A DNA stretch of 64,000 nucleotides from Saitoella complicata NRRL Y-17804 (lineage: Eukaryota > Ascomycota > Saitoellomycetes > Saitoellales > Saitoellaceae), in assembly GCF_001661265.1 (NCBI RefSeq), contig NW_017566996.1, forward strand, positions 1 to 64,000, read 5' to 3'. This document shows positions 40,751-50,999 of this stretch, in pieces. Position numbers and translations under genes: made by a program. A model generated the notes under the pieces. That model had not been told where the DNA came from. It saw only the letters and a list, made by a program, of their open reading frames with translations, and searched no databases. Numbering within the stretch: the stretch's first letter is position 1; every line of letters begins with the position of its first letter.

Positions 40751-41841
40751 ATGACAGGGACTATGCAAGCACTCATTGCGACAGAAGATCATTCCGCTGC
40801 TGTTCAGTCAGCACCGATCCCCCCTCCCTCCTCGGCGCAGATTCTTGTCCGCGTTCACGCCGTAGCACAGAATCCCACCGACTGGAAGCATGTCGCAGCT
40901 CTCTCCGAGCCAGGAAATTATGTTGGCTGTGATTTCGCCGGGGTAGTAGAAGCTGTTGGTGACTCCGTCAAGACTCGTCAAGTTGGGGATCGAGTTGCAG
41001 GCTTCGTCCATGGAGGTAAGAGGTTACTCTGTTCCAGTGCCGTACATTGCATGCTAATACCAGTCTTTAAGGCCGATTTGAAGGCATTGGCTCTTTTGCC
41101 GAGTACTTGATCACTGAGCCAGCGGTTACCTTTGCTATTCCCTCCTCCACTTCGTTCAAGGCTGCTGCGACTTACGGGATTGCGTGCACGACAGCTTATC
41201 AAGCCCTTCATCAGCGTCTAGGTATCTCAATCCCGGGATCCCTGGAGAAAGCTGTTCTGGTCTGGGGCGGTGCCACCAGCGTCGGGTGCTTTGCCATTCA
41301 ACTTGCCAAGCTTGCCGGCGCAACGGTGATTGCGACGGCGAGTCCCGATCAGTGGGAGTATCTGAAAGGGCTTGGTGCGGATGTGTGCGTTGATTACAAA
41401 GATCCAGAGGTCGTGAAGAAAGTGAAGGACGCCGCCGGAGAAAATGGCGTTACCTACGGTTTGGACTGCATCTCAGAGGAACAGACAGTCAAAGCCGCAA
41501 CTTCCTGCTTTACCGGGAGTGGCAAGCTCATCACCTTGCTTGGAACCCCACGTATTGCAAACAGCAACCCTGATCAGGTCACAGTGCAGCCAACGCTTGT
41601 GTACACCATCCTTGGCCGTGCCTTTGAGATGCGGGACCATGAGTATCCCGCCTCCCCCGAGGACCGTCGTGTAGCGGAGCAGCTCTACGAGGAGCTACCG
41701 GAGTGGATCCAGAGCGGTAAGGTCAAACCCAACACAACTCGTATTGTCGAGGGGGGTTTGGATGGTATCTTGAGAGGTTTCGAGGAAATGAAGAGTGGTA
41801 AAGTCCGGGGCGAGAAGCTTGTCTATGTCATCAAGGAGTGA
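40751..41841 (+). CDS. Medium-chain dehydrogenase/reductase, trans-enoyl reductase type
   Basis: Exons 40751-41015 and 41072-41841 give 344 residues; the 56-nt intron has branch atgctaat and acceptor tttaag, and only this acceptor keeps the frame. GroES-like N-terminal half (VRVHAVAQNPTDWKHV, YVGCDFAGVVEAVGDSV, VGDRVAGFVHG), then the Rossmann loop VWGGATSVGCFAIQLAKLAGA and TYGLDCISEEQTV. No structural-zinc cysteine cluster is seen, so it belongs to the zinc-free quinone/enoyl reductase group often called ToxD-like in fungi. Such proteins accompany secondary-metabolite clusters but are also common alone; no synthase gene lies nearby. The downstream ABC gene is tail to tail, 72 bases away. Confidence 0.88.
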
Positions 41842-41913
41842 TGGTAAAGGTTCAAATACCATATATCAATATCTAAGTATGCTAGGTATCATCTGCCGCA
41901 AGTAATGCCATCT

Positions 41914-44900
41914 TTAAGCGTCCAAACTCTGCTGAATCACCATCATCTTGTATCTTCCACCCAATCTGATCAACTCTTCGTGCGTGCCACGCTCAACAAC
42001 CCTACCCTCCTCCATGACGTAGATGCAATCAGCACTCTTGATTGAGCTCAACCTGTGTGCAATAGCGATGGTAGTCCTGTGCTTCGCTGCTTTGTTCAGC
42101 GCCTCCTGCACCAACTTCTCGTTCTCGGTATCAAGGGCAGACGTCGCCTCGTCGAGAATCAAGATTTTCGGGTTTCTGGTAAGAGCACGTGCAATGGCAA
42201 TACGCTGGCGTTGACCACCAGACAACGAACCACCCTTACCACCGCATTCTGTATCGTAACCCTCGGGAAGCGAGACAATGTAGTCATGAATGTTCGCTTC
42301 CTTGCAAACCCGCTCGATGTCCTCCTGGGTGACATCCTCGGGATTCTCCGAACCAAGCAAAATGTTCTGCCTGATGCTGCCACCATACAACGCAGGCTCT
42401 TGAGCAACGAGGGCGATGCGGGAACGATGAGTGCGAACATTCAGATCGCGAATGTCCTGATCATCGACACGGATGCTACCTCTGATGGGGTCGTAGAAGC
42501 GCTCAAGCAATGCAATCGTCGTCGATTTACCACACCCAGATTCACCCACCAAGGCAACGAATTGACCGGGGTGAATGGTGATGTCCAACCCCTGCAAAAC
42601 CGCAACATCAGGTCTAGTTTCGTATCTGAAGGCGACATCCCTGAACTCAATCTTACCCTCACAAGTATGCTCCGGCTGCTTCTCATTCACAGGTGCTGCA
42701 TCGATGGCCTCGATTACACCCTTCTGGTCATGCAACTTGAACACATTCCTTGCTGCGCTCTTGGCCTGAGTGATATCCGGTGCGAGTGCAAAGACCTGTC
42801 CGGCAGCTTGGGCAGAGAACAAGACGGCAGGAAGCGTGATGAAGAACTGCGTTGTGGTATACTCGCCATTGCTAACGAGCTTCGAACCCCACCAATATCC
42901 GAGAGCGTACAGGTAGTATGAGATCGAGTACGCGAATGCAAGCCAAAAGTTACCGACGACGAAGAACCTCAAATTCTCCCTCCAAGGTCCCATAAGAGAC
43001 TCGTGGTACTGCAGTCCAACATCGGCCTCACGTCCGAGCGACGCAACCGTGCGAATAGAGGAAATGGCCTCGGTGGCCAAAGCAGCAGACTTGACGAAAC
43101 TCTTCTCGTGTTTCTCTTGAAATTTGGCGACGATATGTAGTCTCAAGAATCCAGCGACGAGCAACACTGGTACTGCGCAGAGAAGCACAACGGAGATCTT
43201 CCACGCAATGATATGAGCAAGAATGAGACCGGCGCTGATTGTCGTGACAACGGAAAAGATCGTACCGAGCACCACACCACTCATCTGAGAGAGATGCGTG
43301 GCATCCATGGAAAGCCTCGACACCATTTGACCAGGTGAGTTATCGTCCCTGTCGAACCAAGCTTGATCTTGACCCAAGATCGTCCGGAAGGACTTGTCGC
43401 GAACCCTCCTCACCAACTTCTCCGCCGCGTATCCGAACGCCGAACCATGAGCAGTGTAAGCGATCAACTCTACACATGCCACCATAAAGAACAACCCAGA
43501 ATAGAGATTCGCCTCGCTCCTCATCTGATCGGGCTGGCCGGTCAACTTGAGCGCAGTAACGAGATGACCAAACAGAATCGCCTCAGCAGCCGTAGTACCA
43601 CCAGTAATAATACTCGCCGTCAACCCAACCGCCAAATATCCCCACTCAGGTCTCGTAAGCTGCAACACCCTCTTCACGAGATGTCCCACAGTATACTTCG
43701 CATCCCCCTTGCCTGCCCCACTTCCCTGGCTATCGACAGAATACCTCTTCTCCTCGACCTGGCTCTTGACTTGATCGATCACCACTCCCTCACCCGCCTC
43801 CATCTCGAGCATCTCGTCGATATCGACATCCGTCTCGGCACTCCCGGGGATAACGTCGCCGCTAACATCCTGAATACCAACCATAGTCCAGTACCGTCCA
43901 CGCTTAGCCATCAACTCCTCATGCGTACCTTCTTCGATGACGAGACCGTGGTCCATCACGACAATCTTGTCCGCATCGCGAATCGTACTCAATCTGTGAG
44001 CGATGACGATGACTGTACGGCCGATGTATGCGTCCTTGAGCGATTGCTGGATGAGTCGCTCACTTGTGGTGTCCAACGCACTGGTGGCTTCATCTAACAG
44101 CAGAATCCTGGGGTTGCTGACGAGTGCTCGGGCGAGACAGACTCTCTGTTTTTGTCCACCACTCAAGCTCGCTCCGCCCTCTCCGACGAAAGTGTCGTAT
44201 CCCTTTGGTAAACGCTCCCTGATGAAGGTATCCGCATTGGCCTTGCGTGCGGCTTCCATGCATTTCTCTCTGAGTGCTGGGTCAGAAATCGGGGCGTCGA
44301 GGTGACGGATACCGTAAGAGATGTTGCGAATGACAGTCTCGTCGAACAATGTCGGGGTCTGGGACACGAGTGCGATCTGCTCGCGAAGAGAGTCGACGTT
44401 AAGCCGCCTCAGGTCTTTGCCGTCGAGGAGGACTTGGCCTCCAAGGGGATCGTAGAATCGCTCCAATAGGTTGATGATTGTAGACTTTCCCGATCCCGAA
44501 GACCCAACGATAGCAGTAACCTTGCCCGCCTCACATCGCAAATCGAGTCCCTTCAACACCCTCACACCCTCCCTACCCGGGTACTCAAACTGCACCCCCT
44601 TGAAGACAACCTCTCCCTTGCACTCCTCCGAAACCACCTTTTCTCCCGTCTCATCTCGGACATCAATCTCACTCTTCCGATCAATCGTCCCCAAGATCCT
44701 ACTCCCCGCAGCCCCAGCCAACGCAAACGTCTGCAAAAACGGCGAAAACTGTCCAATAACAAAACTCGAATCGAGAATCAAAAAAACGACGGTATAGACC
44801 TTTCCGACGGATGTAGAGCCCGTGGGCTCGGATGCGATCATGTGCGCACCGTACCAGAATGCACATGCGTTTGCAGCGTATGCGACGAACCAGACTCCAC

Positions 44901-45576
44901 CGAGGACTGCGGCGGCTGCACAGGCTTTCCGGACAGACCATTTCCATGCGACGCGGAGACCTTCGTCGTGTTCCTTGCTGAGGGTGCTCTGGGAGTTGAA
45001 GGCTTTGACGGTACGGATCTGTCCGAGGACTTCTTCGGCGAGGGAGGTTGCTGATGTCAGGGATTTCGCGGCGCGATTCGCGTACCGAGAGACGAAATGC
45101 GAGCCGCCGACCATGACGAGGATGAATGCGGGTACGACAGAGATGAGGATTCCGGTCAACCTTGGTACGAGCGCGAATCCTACTGCGAAGGAAGCGATAA
45201 AGTATGCGATGGATTGAACAAAGATTCCGGCTTTCTCGGAGATACCCATTTGGATTGTATGCGTGTCTGATGTGAGTGCGGTATTTGCAGTGGAAGCAGT
45301 CGAGTTGGCGGAGTGGTATGTCATGTCCTGGTACAGTAATGACTTGACATACCTTTCTCTCAGCAAGCGCGTTGTGAGGGCTCCGCAGTGGGACCATGCG
45401 GTGAGGTAGGTCCATGTTAACAAGAAGTAGATGGCGGCAATGACGATGAGCCAGATCAATCTCATGTTGACGCCGGAACCTCCCTCTCCGAAGTTGTCAA
45501 TGACTTGTCCAAAGACGTATCCGATCTTCTGCTCGTAGCTCTTGATGTGCACGTGGAGTGCAACCTGGACGTCCAT
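41914..45576 (-). pseudogene. ABCB transporter lacking its first membrane helix (5'-disrupted gene)
   Basis: 1220-codon open frame. Two nucleotide-binding domains are intact: Walker A GSSGSGKST (~359) and GESGCGKST (~1015), signatures LSGGQKQR (~470) and LSGGQRQR (~1117), Walker B LLLDEATSALD and LILDEATSALD. The frame opens with about 17 unrelated residues and joins the family at IGYVFGQVIDNF, which is the region just after helix 1 of normal ABCB proteins; the cytosolic N-terminus and helix 1 are missing. No alternative upstream exon exists on this strand. The missing part is found on the opposite strand at 46331-46636. The body shows no internal stops, so the break looks recent, or the shortened protein is still made. 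Substrate unknown. Confidence 0.8.
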
Positions 45577-46636
45577 TTACTGCAACACTTCACGTCGCAA
45601 TAGGTTACGCTCATTATATCTACACCATCAGATAATCAACTTGCGGATCTCTCGGTTCAGCAAACTGCGCCCTGAACCCTTAGACGTAGCGCGTCAGCAG
45701 CTGGATCGCGACATGGCCAAACAACAGGAAAGCGCAGACGACGGATAATGCCCGGATTGACGTGTTCGTACCTCAGCAAGACGACCTCCGTTTCAAGTCA
45801 AACGCGTTAACGGCGCGTGCGTCCCGCGGCCGGAACCAATCCTGACCTACACTGCACACTCCACGCACGAGGCATTTCCAAGTCACATCACGGCACTTCC
45901 TCCATACAAGCAGCACCCGAGTCCTTGCAGAAGATCGACAGAGACGCGTTTTACGAGCTCAATGGACGGTGAGCAGTCTCAGACCCGGATGAATGCTACG
46001 CAAGTCATCAAGGCAACGGTCATGACAGCTACGCAAAGCGACGCCAAACGGCCAGCCCTTCCCAATAACGGCGTCCGGGTTTCTGCCTAAGTCGCATCAC
46101 TTCAGCAGACGGACAAGCGGAATTGAGGCTTAGCATCTAATCCAGCTCATCTGATAAAAATTTCGTTGGCGCTTTACTCGAATAGGCAAAGAAGTGCAGG
46201 ATCAGATGTGCGGATCAGATAAGATGAGGTCAGGCTAAATTGGATGTATAAAACTCGGGGAAGAAAGAAAGTTATCTGATTCTCCTCCTTCTTCACCTTC
46301 GAGCAGGACTCGATTGAAAGGGGAATTGGAATGGTTGCCGCGACGAAGAGAGAAGAGCGACCGTCCGTTCAATTACAGGGCGAGCCTCATGTCGCAATCA
46401 CCCTCGATGCAACACCTACCCCGGCAAACTTGATGCACGATCCAAGACCAGCAACTCATCGCACTTCCTCCTTTTTTCACAAGTTACTCAACAGGGATGC
46501 GGACGCCGACAAGAAGAAGCAGGAGAAGACATACGGCTACTTGTCGCTCTTCCGCTACCTTCCCGCTCGCGACAGGTTCATCCTCGTTCTCGGCTTTGTT
46601 TGCGCGTTGGCGGCCGGTGCTCCATTGCCGCTTATC
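45528..46636. other. Proposed inverted segment carrying promoter and 5' end of the ABC gene
   Basis: The two pieces of the ABC gene meet exactly at codons for ...APLPLI (ends 46636, plus strand) and GYVFGQVIDNF (begins 45524, minus strand). Turning 45528-46636 around would place the N-terminus and its promoter directly upstream of the body in one frame. Both ends carry ATC at the join. No long inverted repeat was noticed at the ends. Confidence 0.6.
46247..46253 (+). promoter_or_regulatory. TATA box upstream of the detached ABC N-terminus
   Basis: TATAAAA 84 bases before ATG 46331. It shows that the detached 5' end moved together with its promoter. Confidence 0.55.
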
Positions 46637-46708
46637 TTACAAGAGACTTACAGTTTGAATGCGATGGCGTGGTGGAGTGTCAGATTTTGTCGGGTACGCG
46701 GTCGATGA
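46331..46708 (+). pseudogene. Detached 5' end of an ABCB transporter gene
   Basis: 125-codon open frame. The first ~102 residues are a complete ABCB N-terminus: a charged cytosolic tail (DADADKKKQEKTYGYLSLF) and helix 1, FILVLGFVCALAAGAPLPLI. After that the frame runs about 20 residues into unrelated sequence and stops. The homology ends at the residue where the body at 41914-45576 begins, with neither overlap nor gap when compared with the intact transporter at 33133, so the two are best read as halves of one gene. By itself it cannot make a transporter. Confidence 0.75.
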
Positions 46709-47156
46709 GTTATGCGTTGTTCTCACAGTAATGCATCGATGGAAGCCGTGACAAAACGTACGAGCTCAATCCCCGGATTTTTACGTCCATAGTCCTTACG
46801 AACTTGGCGCTCATGGAATTCAAACCTTGAAATTCCATAGTCAGATTGTGAAATTTCCATATCATGGAAGGTGAGACTTTTTGCTCATGGAAATTCCAGA
46901 ACTGAACACCATAAGCAAGTTGGGGGAATTCCATAAGCAAGGTTTGAATTCCATGAGCGCAACCTAATTTCTAACGATATGGTATGTATCACAATAGTAG
47001 TCCTCGCATCCTCCGTCCTCCTCGCCTGACCCCATCTCCGTACTCACATCGCCTTCGTGCTTACATCCCCTCCGGCTGTGTCTCCGTAGTCACATCTCCG
47101 TACTAACATCGATATCTCCTCCATCGTACTCAGAGGCGAGGTATAAGCAAGAGAAT
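46709..47156. other. Start of the repeat-rich zone
   Basis: Holds the MITE-like element (46807-46960) and, at about 47020-47130, degenerate repeats of the phrase catctccgtactcacatc. No gene supported. Confidence 0.5.
46807..46960. mobile_element. MITE-like element with 23-base terminal inverted repeats
   Basis: Left arm 46807-46829 (gcgctcatggaattcaaacc...) and right arm 46938-46960 are perfect reverse complements over 23 bases, with a 108-base AT-rich core that repeats aattccat in both orientations. No coding capacity. The flanks aactt and aacct may be a decayed target duplication. Superfamily unknown. Confidence 0.6.
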
Positions 47157-47925
47157 ATGATGCTCGTTGGTATCATCCCAGGACCGAACGAGCCCTCGGA
47201 TCTGTATTCCTTCTTACTCCCTTTAGTCGAGGAGTTTGAGGCACTCTATAAGGGTATCCCTGGCATCTGGGATGTTTCCTCCGTGGATTCTAAGCACATG
47301 ACGTTCACCATGCGAACTTACATCTGTGCTGTTGCTCGAGATCGTCCTGCTATGAAGAAGATGATGCAGACCGTCGGTCACAACGGGCCTTACCCATGTC
47401 ACATCTGCGAGTTCAGTGGCACCCGCGTTGATTGAGCAAACCATCATTATTACCCGCATTCTTCTTGTGAGAACATGCCACGAGTTCCTGAGCCGTGGGA
47501 GACTCGTGATTGTAACATCGATGCTCTTCCAGTCCAAAGACACTGGCAGATGAAGGAGGACATGTTGAACATCGCCCGTGCAAACGACGACAAGCTCAGA
47601 ACCGCTACGGGCTTGTCTGGGCATTCTGTTCCTGCCAACGCCGCAGTGGCCTTGGAACTTCGGAATTGATGTTATGCATCTGATCTGTGACAACAAGTGC
47701 CATCTACTATTCAACTTGTGGGATGGACGGCTCCCTTGCAACACGGATGCTACGTGTACAGCAGCGGATAAGCCGGATGCCGAGGAACTGCAGGTCGCCG
47801 TGAGACCTCTCGACGATTCCGAGCGTGAGCGTGGGCGTGGGCGTGATCCGGAGGAGGCAGAAGAGGATGCCGATGCCGCCGTGAACTCTGATGATGCAAG
47901 CCGCATTGATAACCTGTGATGAATG
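47157..47925 (+). mobile_element. Degenerate Plavaka/CACTA-like DNA transposon fragment
   Basis: Three adjoining open frames match successive parts of a Tnp2-type transposase of the fungal Plavaka (CMC) group. 47157-47435 has LVGIIPGPNEPSDLYSFLLP, a TFTMRTYICAVARDRPAMKK block and the zinc-binding-like YPCHICEF. 47475-47669 has TGLSGHSVPAN, and in the next frame IDVMHLICDNKCHLLFNLWD follows directly at about 47660-47730. The order and spacing are those of one transposase gene, now broken by a stop after TRVD and a frame change near 47650. The N-terminal domain, the rest of the catalytic domain and the ends are missing. Inactive relic. Confidence 0.65.
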
Positions 47926-47975
47926 GGACCAATGAATGTCACGTCTGTGCAGTATGCAGTCATGAGGTAGAATGG

Positions 47976-48150
47976 TATAACAGTGTAGTGATGGTAAATC
48001 GTATAAAAAATTGTACTTTCAAGACGAATTGTCAATCCAGATTGTGCCCAGAATATCCTCAGTGACTAGAGTAACTCTATTCGTGATACTGGATAATTTT
48101 ATTCGGGTTTTATAATCGTGTTTGGTAGAATTTAAGGGTCTCGTAGGGAT
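47976..48150 (+). repeat. 175-base direct repeat, copy 1
   Basis: From tataacagtgt to tcgtagggat; close match to 50658-50830. AT-rich, without TG...CA ends or coding capacity. The pair brackets about 2.5 kb that includes the Tc1-like relic. Confidence 0.8.
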
Positions 48151-48399
48151 GAGTAATGTTCAGGGTTTTCGAAAATTGATTCTAAAACCCTCGACCGCCG
48201 CCGCGCGTAAATCGCACTGTACATAGACACGGGCATCACGATCGTCATATGCACATGATATAGTGGGCATTCCGGACATGTCTGTATGTAAAGGCCGAGC
48301 GAGTTATTCATTAGTGTCGGATCAATTGCCGAACCTTTATCGCGCAATATTCGGCCCATGTGAGTAGCCAATGAATTACTATCCGGCAAAAATCACACA

Positions 48400-49020
48400 C
48401 AGCATCGTGAACTGAAATCTCAGACAAAATTGCGAATCAAAAATCATGTTATAATCGTGGATTATACCCAAAAGACGATCCTGAATTAGGACAAATCTTA
48501 TCATAGATTGAACCGCCCAGAATCATGGGTTATACCCCAAATCGTCAAGGATGATGCCAAATCATATGGTGGATTGATCATGCCCGATCTTGTCAAGGAT
48601 TAATCCGACATGTTCAAGCATCGGGTCTTATAATCCATGATAAAATTAGACTTATCAACGACAGAAGTCATGAATTGAATTTAACCTAGTAATCCATGAT
48701 TCCATTATGTGCTCAGGGCCAATTTTAAAGTCACAAGCAAGCTTCCTGAAACTATGGGAGAGCTAATCCACCGGGAGCCTATGTGCAAAATACAGAAGAC
48801 TGATATGGAGCAACTTGCCGGAGATAATCAGAGAACCCTACATTCGCGGATATCATGGATTACGATATCCAGTCCAATCCATAATTTAGAAACGTGGACT
48901 AATCCATGATTGTCTCGTGGATTTCAGGACCCAAACCGCGATATGATTCAGCATAATCCACGATATGTTTCGGCATGATCCCTGATGAAATCGGGTTTAT
49001 GCCTGGAAAAGTGGCAAAAA
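48400..49020. repeat. Satellite-like AT-rich repeat, copy A
   Basis: Dense with variants of AATCCATGAT and its reverse complement, e.g. at 48451-48465, 48630-48641, 48691-48701, 48852-48862, 48901-48910 and 48951-48963. It matches 51680-52130 in order: both contain gggtctTATAATCCA, then aGTaATCCATGATTC, then TTCAGGACCCAAAC. A diverged second copy of the same unit. Confidence 0.6.
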
Positions 49021-49434
49021 AAATGCAGTGTCATTGGGGAGTATCATTGGGGAAAAAAGCGAGAGTACTAATAAAGATATTGTATTATGAGTATGATAAC
49101 AGCTGTAGAGGTACAGTAGCAATAATCATGGTCGTATAACTCAGGTTGTTAGCAAAAAACTGAATGATGTACAGGCAATCTCATCCATACATGGCCTTCA
49201 TCGTTGTTGCTAATGGAGATAGAGACGTTCAATCGCACACATAAGTCTTGGAAGAACACCATACCTCTCGCCGAAAGTAGGATGGGATCCTCTAGAAATC
49301 AATATGTTATAAGAAGACTAAAAACAACAACTTTCATGCATTTTTCTGGACTGATCATATAAGGTTTGGCCAGCCGTTGCATCATTAAGGGGTAAGGCCG
49401 AGGTTGACCGATACCAAGGGTAAGCGACCGACCA

Positions 49435-50467
49435 ATGTATCTCAACATGGACGAGGTACCGTACTCTGAGCTTTCAGACAGCGGTAGAGTTCTTAGGCGT
49501 GCACGGATGTGTGCCCTCATCAAAATTGGTCGTTCTCACAATGAGGTCATGGAGCCGTGCAAAGTTGCCCCGTCTACCCTGTCCAACATCACCAAGCGGT
49601 GCCTCAACTCGGCTGTTTTCATGGACGTCCCTCGGTCTGGCGGTCCAACCAAGCACGACGAACGCGATGACAAACGCATTGTCCGGTTGGTGCGCTCCGG
49701 CGTGGAGAAAAACGCCGTAGTCGCTGCGGCCCCTTTCAACATGACCGCTGAAAAGCCGAACAGTGCGAAAACGGTGAGGGAGATCTTGCATCAGAACGGT
49801 GGAAAGTCAAGGATAAAACCAAGAAAACCCTTTCTGAGCCGCAAAGCACGGGAGGAGCGCCTCAAGTGAGCTAAACAACACCTTGACTGGACTGTCGAGC
49901 AGTGGAGATAGGTGGTGTTTACTGACGACACCAAAACTCAACGTACTGCCGGCGCCAACTACCGAGAGTACACATGTGTGTTTGAGGATGACGAACTACG
50001 CGATGATAGTCCCGACTGAGGATGCATAGTGGCGGTGGGAGTTGCTTTGTGCTTGGAGGAATGTCGGCGCTGGGATTGACCGACTTGCATTGGTTCGGAC
50101 TCTCGGCAAAGGAGACCGTCGACCAGCACTGGATCAAAGCGGCCGTGGAACAGTGTCTTGAACCGAAGCTAGTTAAGTGGTGCACTCTTGATTCGGACTT
50201 GTTGGTCGCTCACGACAATGATCCAGGATGGAAGTCTCGCAGAGTACAGGAGCTGCTGGATAGGCGTGTATGCACCGGATTGACTGGCCGTCATGCTCGC
50301 CAGATATGAACCCGATTGAGAACTTGTGGTCTATTATTGTCCGGAGGCTTGCTGAGATGTTTCCGATGGCGACGAGTGTTCCAGACGTCTTTGAGCAAGC
50401 ATGGGAGGTTTGGCACAAAGTCACGCTTGAGGAGATCCTCAAGCTGATCGATTCCAGGCCAGATTGA
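49435..50467 (+). mobile_element. Degenerate Tc1/mariner-type transposase
   Basis: 49435-49866 encodes a Tc1 helix-turn-helix region (RARMCALIKIGRSHNEVMEP, then PSTLSNITKRCLN). After a TGA at 49867-49869 the same frame continues with WTVEQWR, a TAG at 49909-49911, and VVFTDDTK, the first catalytic Asp. HDNDPG near 50210 is the second Asp, and in another frame WPSCSPDMNPIENLWSII (about 50280-50335) carries the final Glu of the DDE triad. So the order of a complete Tc1 transposase is preserved, but there are several in-frame stops and at least one frame change. I could not identify terminal inverted repeats. Inactive relic. Confidence 0.8.
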
Positions 50468-50657
50468 GTGCGAATGTTTGACGAACGAAAGGGAGGCCAT
50501 ACCACTTATTAGCGGGGGCCCATTGATGTTATCGGTGGATGGAGAGGTGCACGTTGGTAGCGCCCCATCAGCTGTGGGAAGCGCTGGTAGGCCAGAGCAG
50601 GGTAAGTAAACATGTAGATAAGCACGCAAATTTTACAAGAGGATAGTTTCATATAAG

Positions 50658-50830
50658 TATAACAGTGTGGTGGTGGTAAATCGTATAAGAAATTCTACTT
50701 TCAAGACGAATTGTCAATCCAGATTGTGCACAGAATATCCACCAACTCGAATAACTCTATTCGTGATACTGGATGATTTTATTCGTGTTTTATAATCGTG
50801 TTTGGTAGAATTTGGGGGTCTCGTAGGGAT
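50658..50830 (+). repeat. 175-base direct repeat, copy 2
   Basis: Second copy of the repeat at 47976-48150, with roughly one difference in ten bases. It ends at the same word, tcgtagggat, and then the flanks diverge. Confidence 0.8.
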
Positions 50831-50999
50831 CCTCCGCGTCGTCCGACAGATTCCATTATCATTTATGCAACCCGCCTATACTGAAGGTAAGCGTAGATGT
50901 AGGATGACCATGAGCAGCATGGTGCAGCAGAGTAGATATATCCAATATTTCACACTGTCCCTACGAAATCAACGCTTGTCTAACTTACACGAGCTGTCA

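Noticed and set aside
47976-50830. Long terminal repeats of a retroelement
   Set aside because: The repeats lack TG...CA ends, and no retroelement protein lies between them; a duplicated satellite-like unit explains them better.
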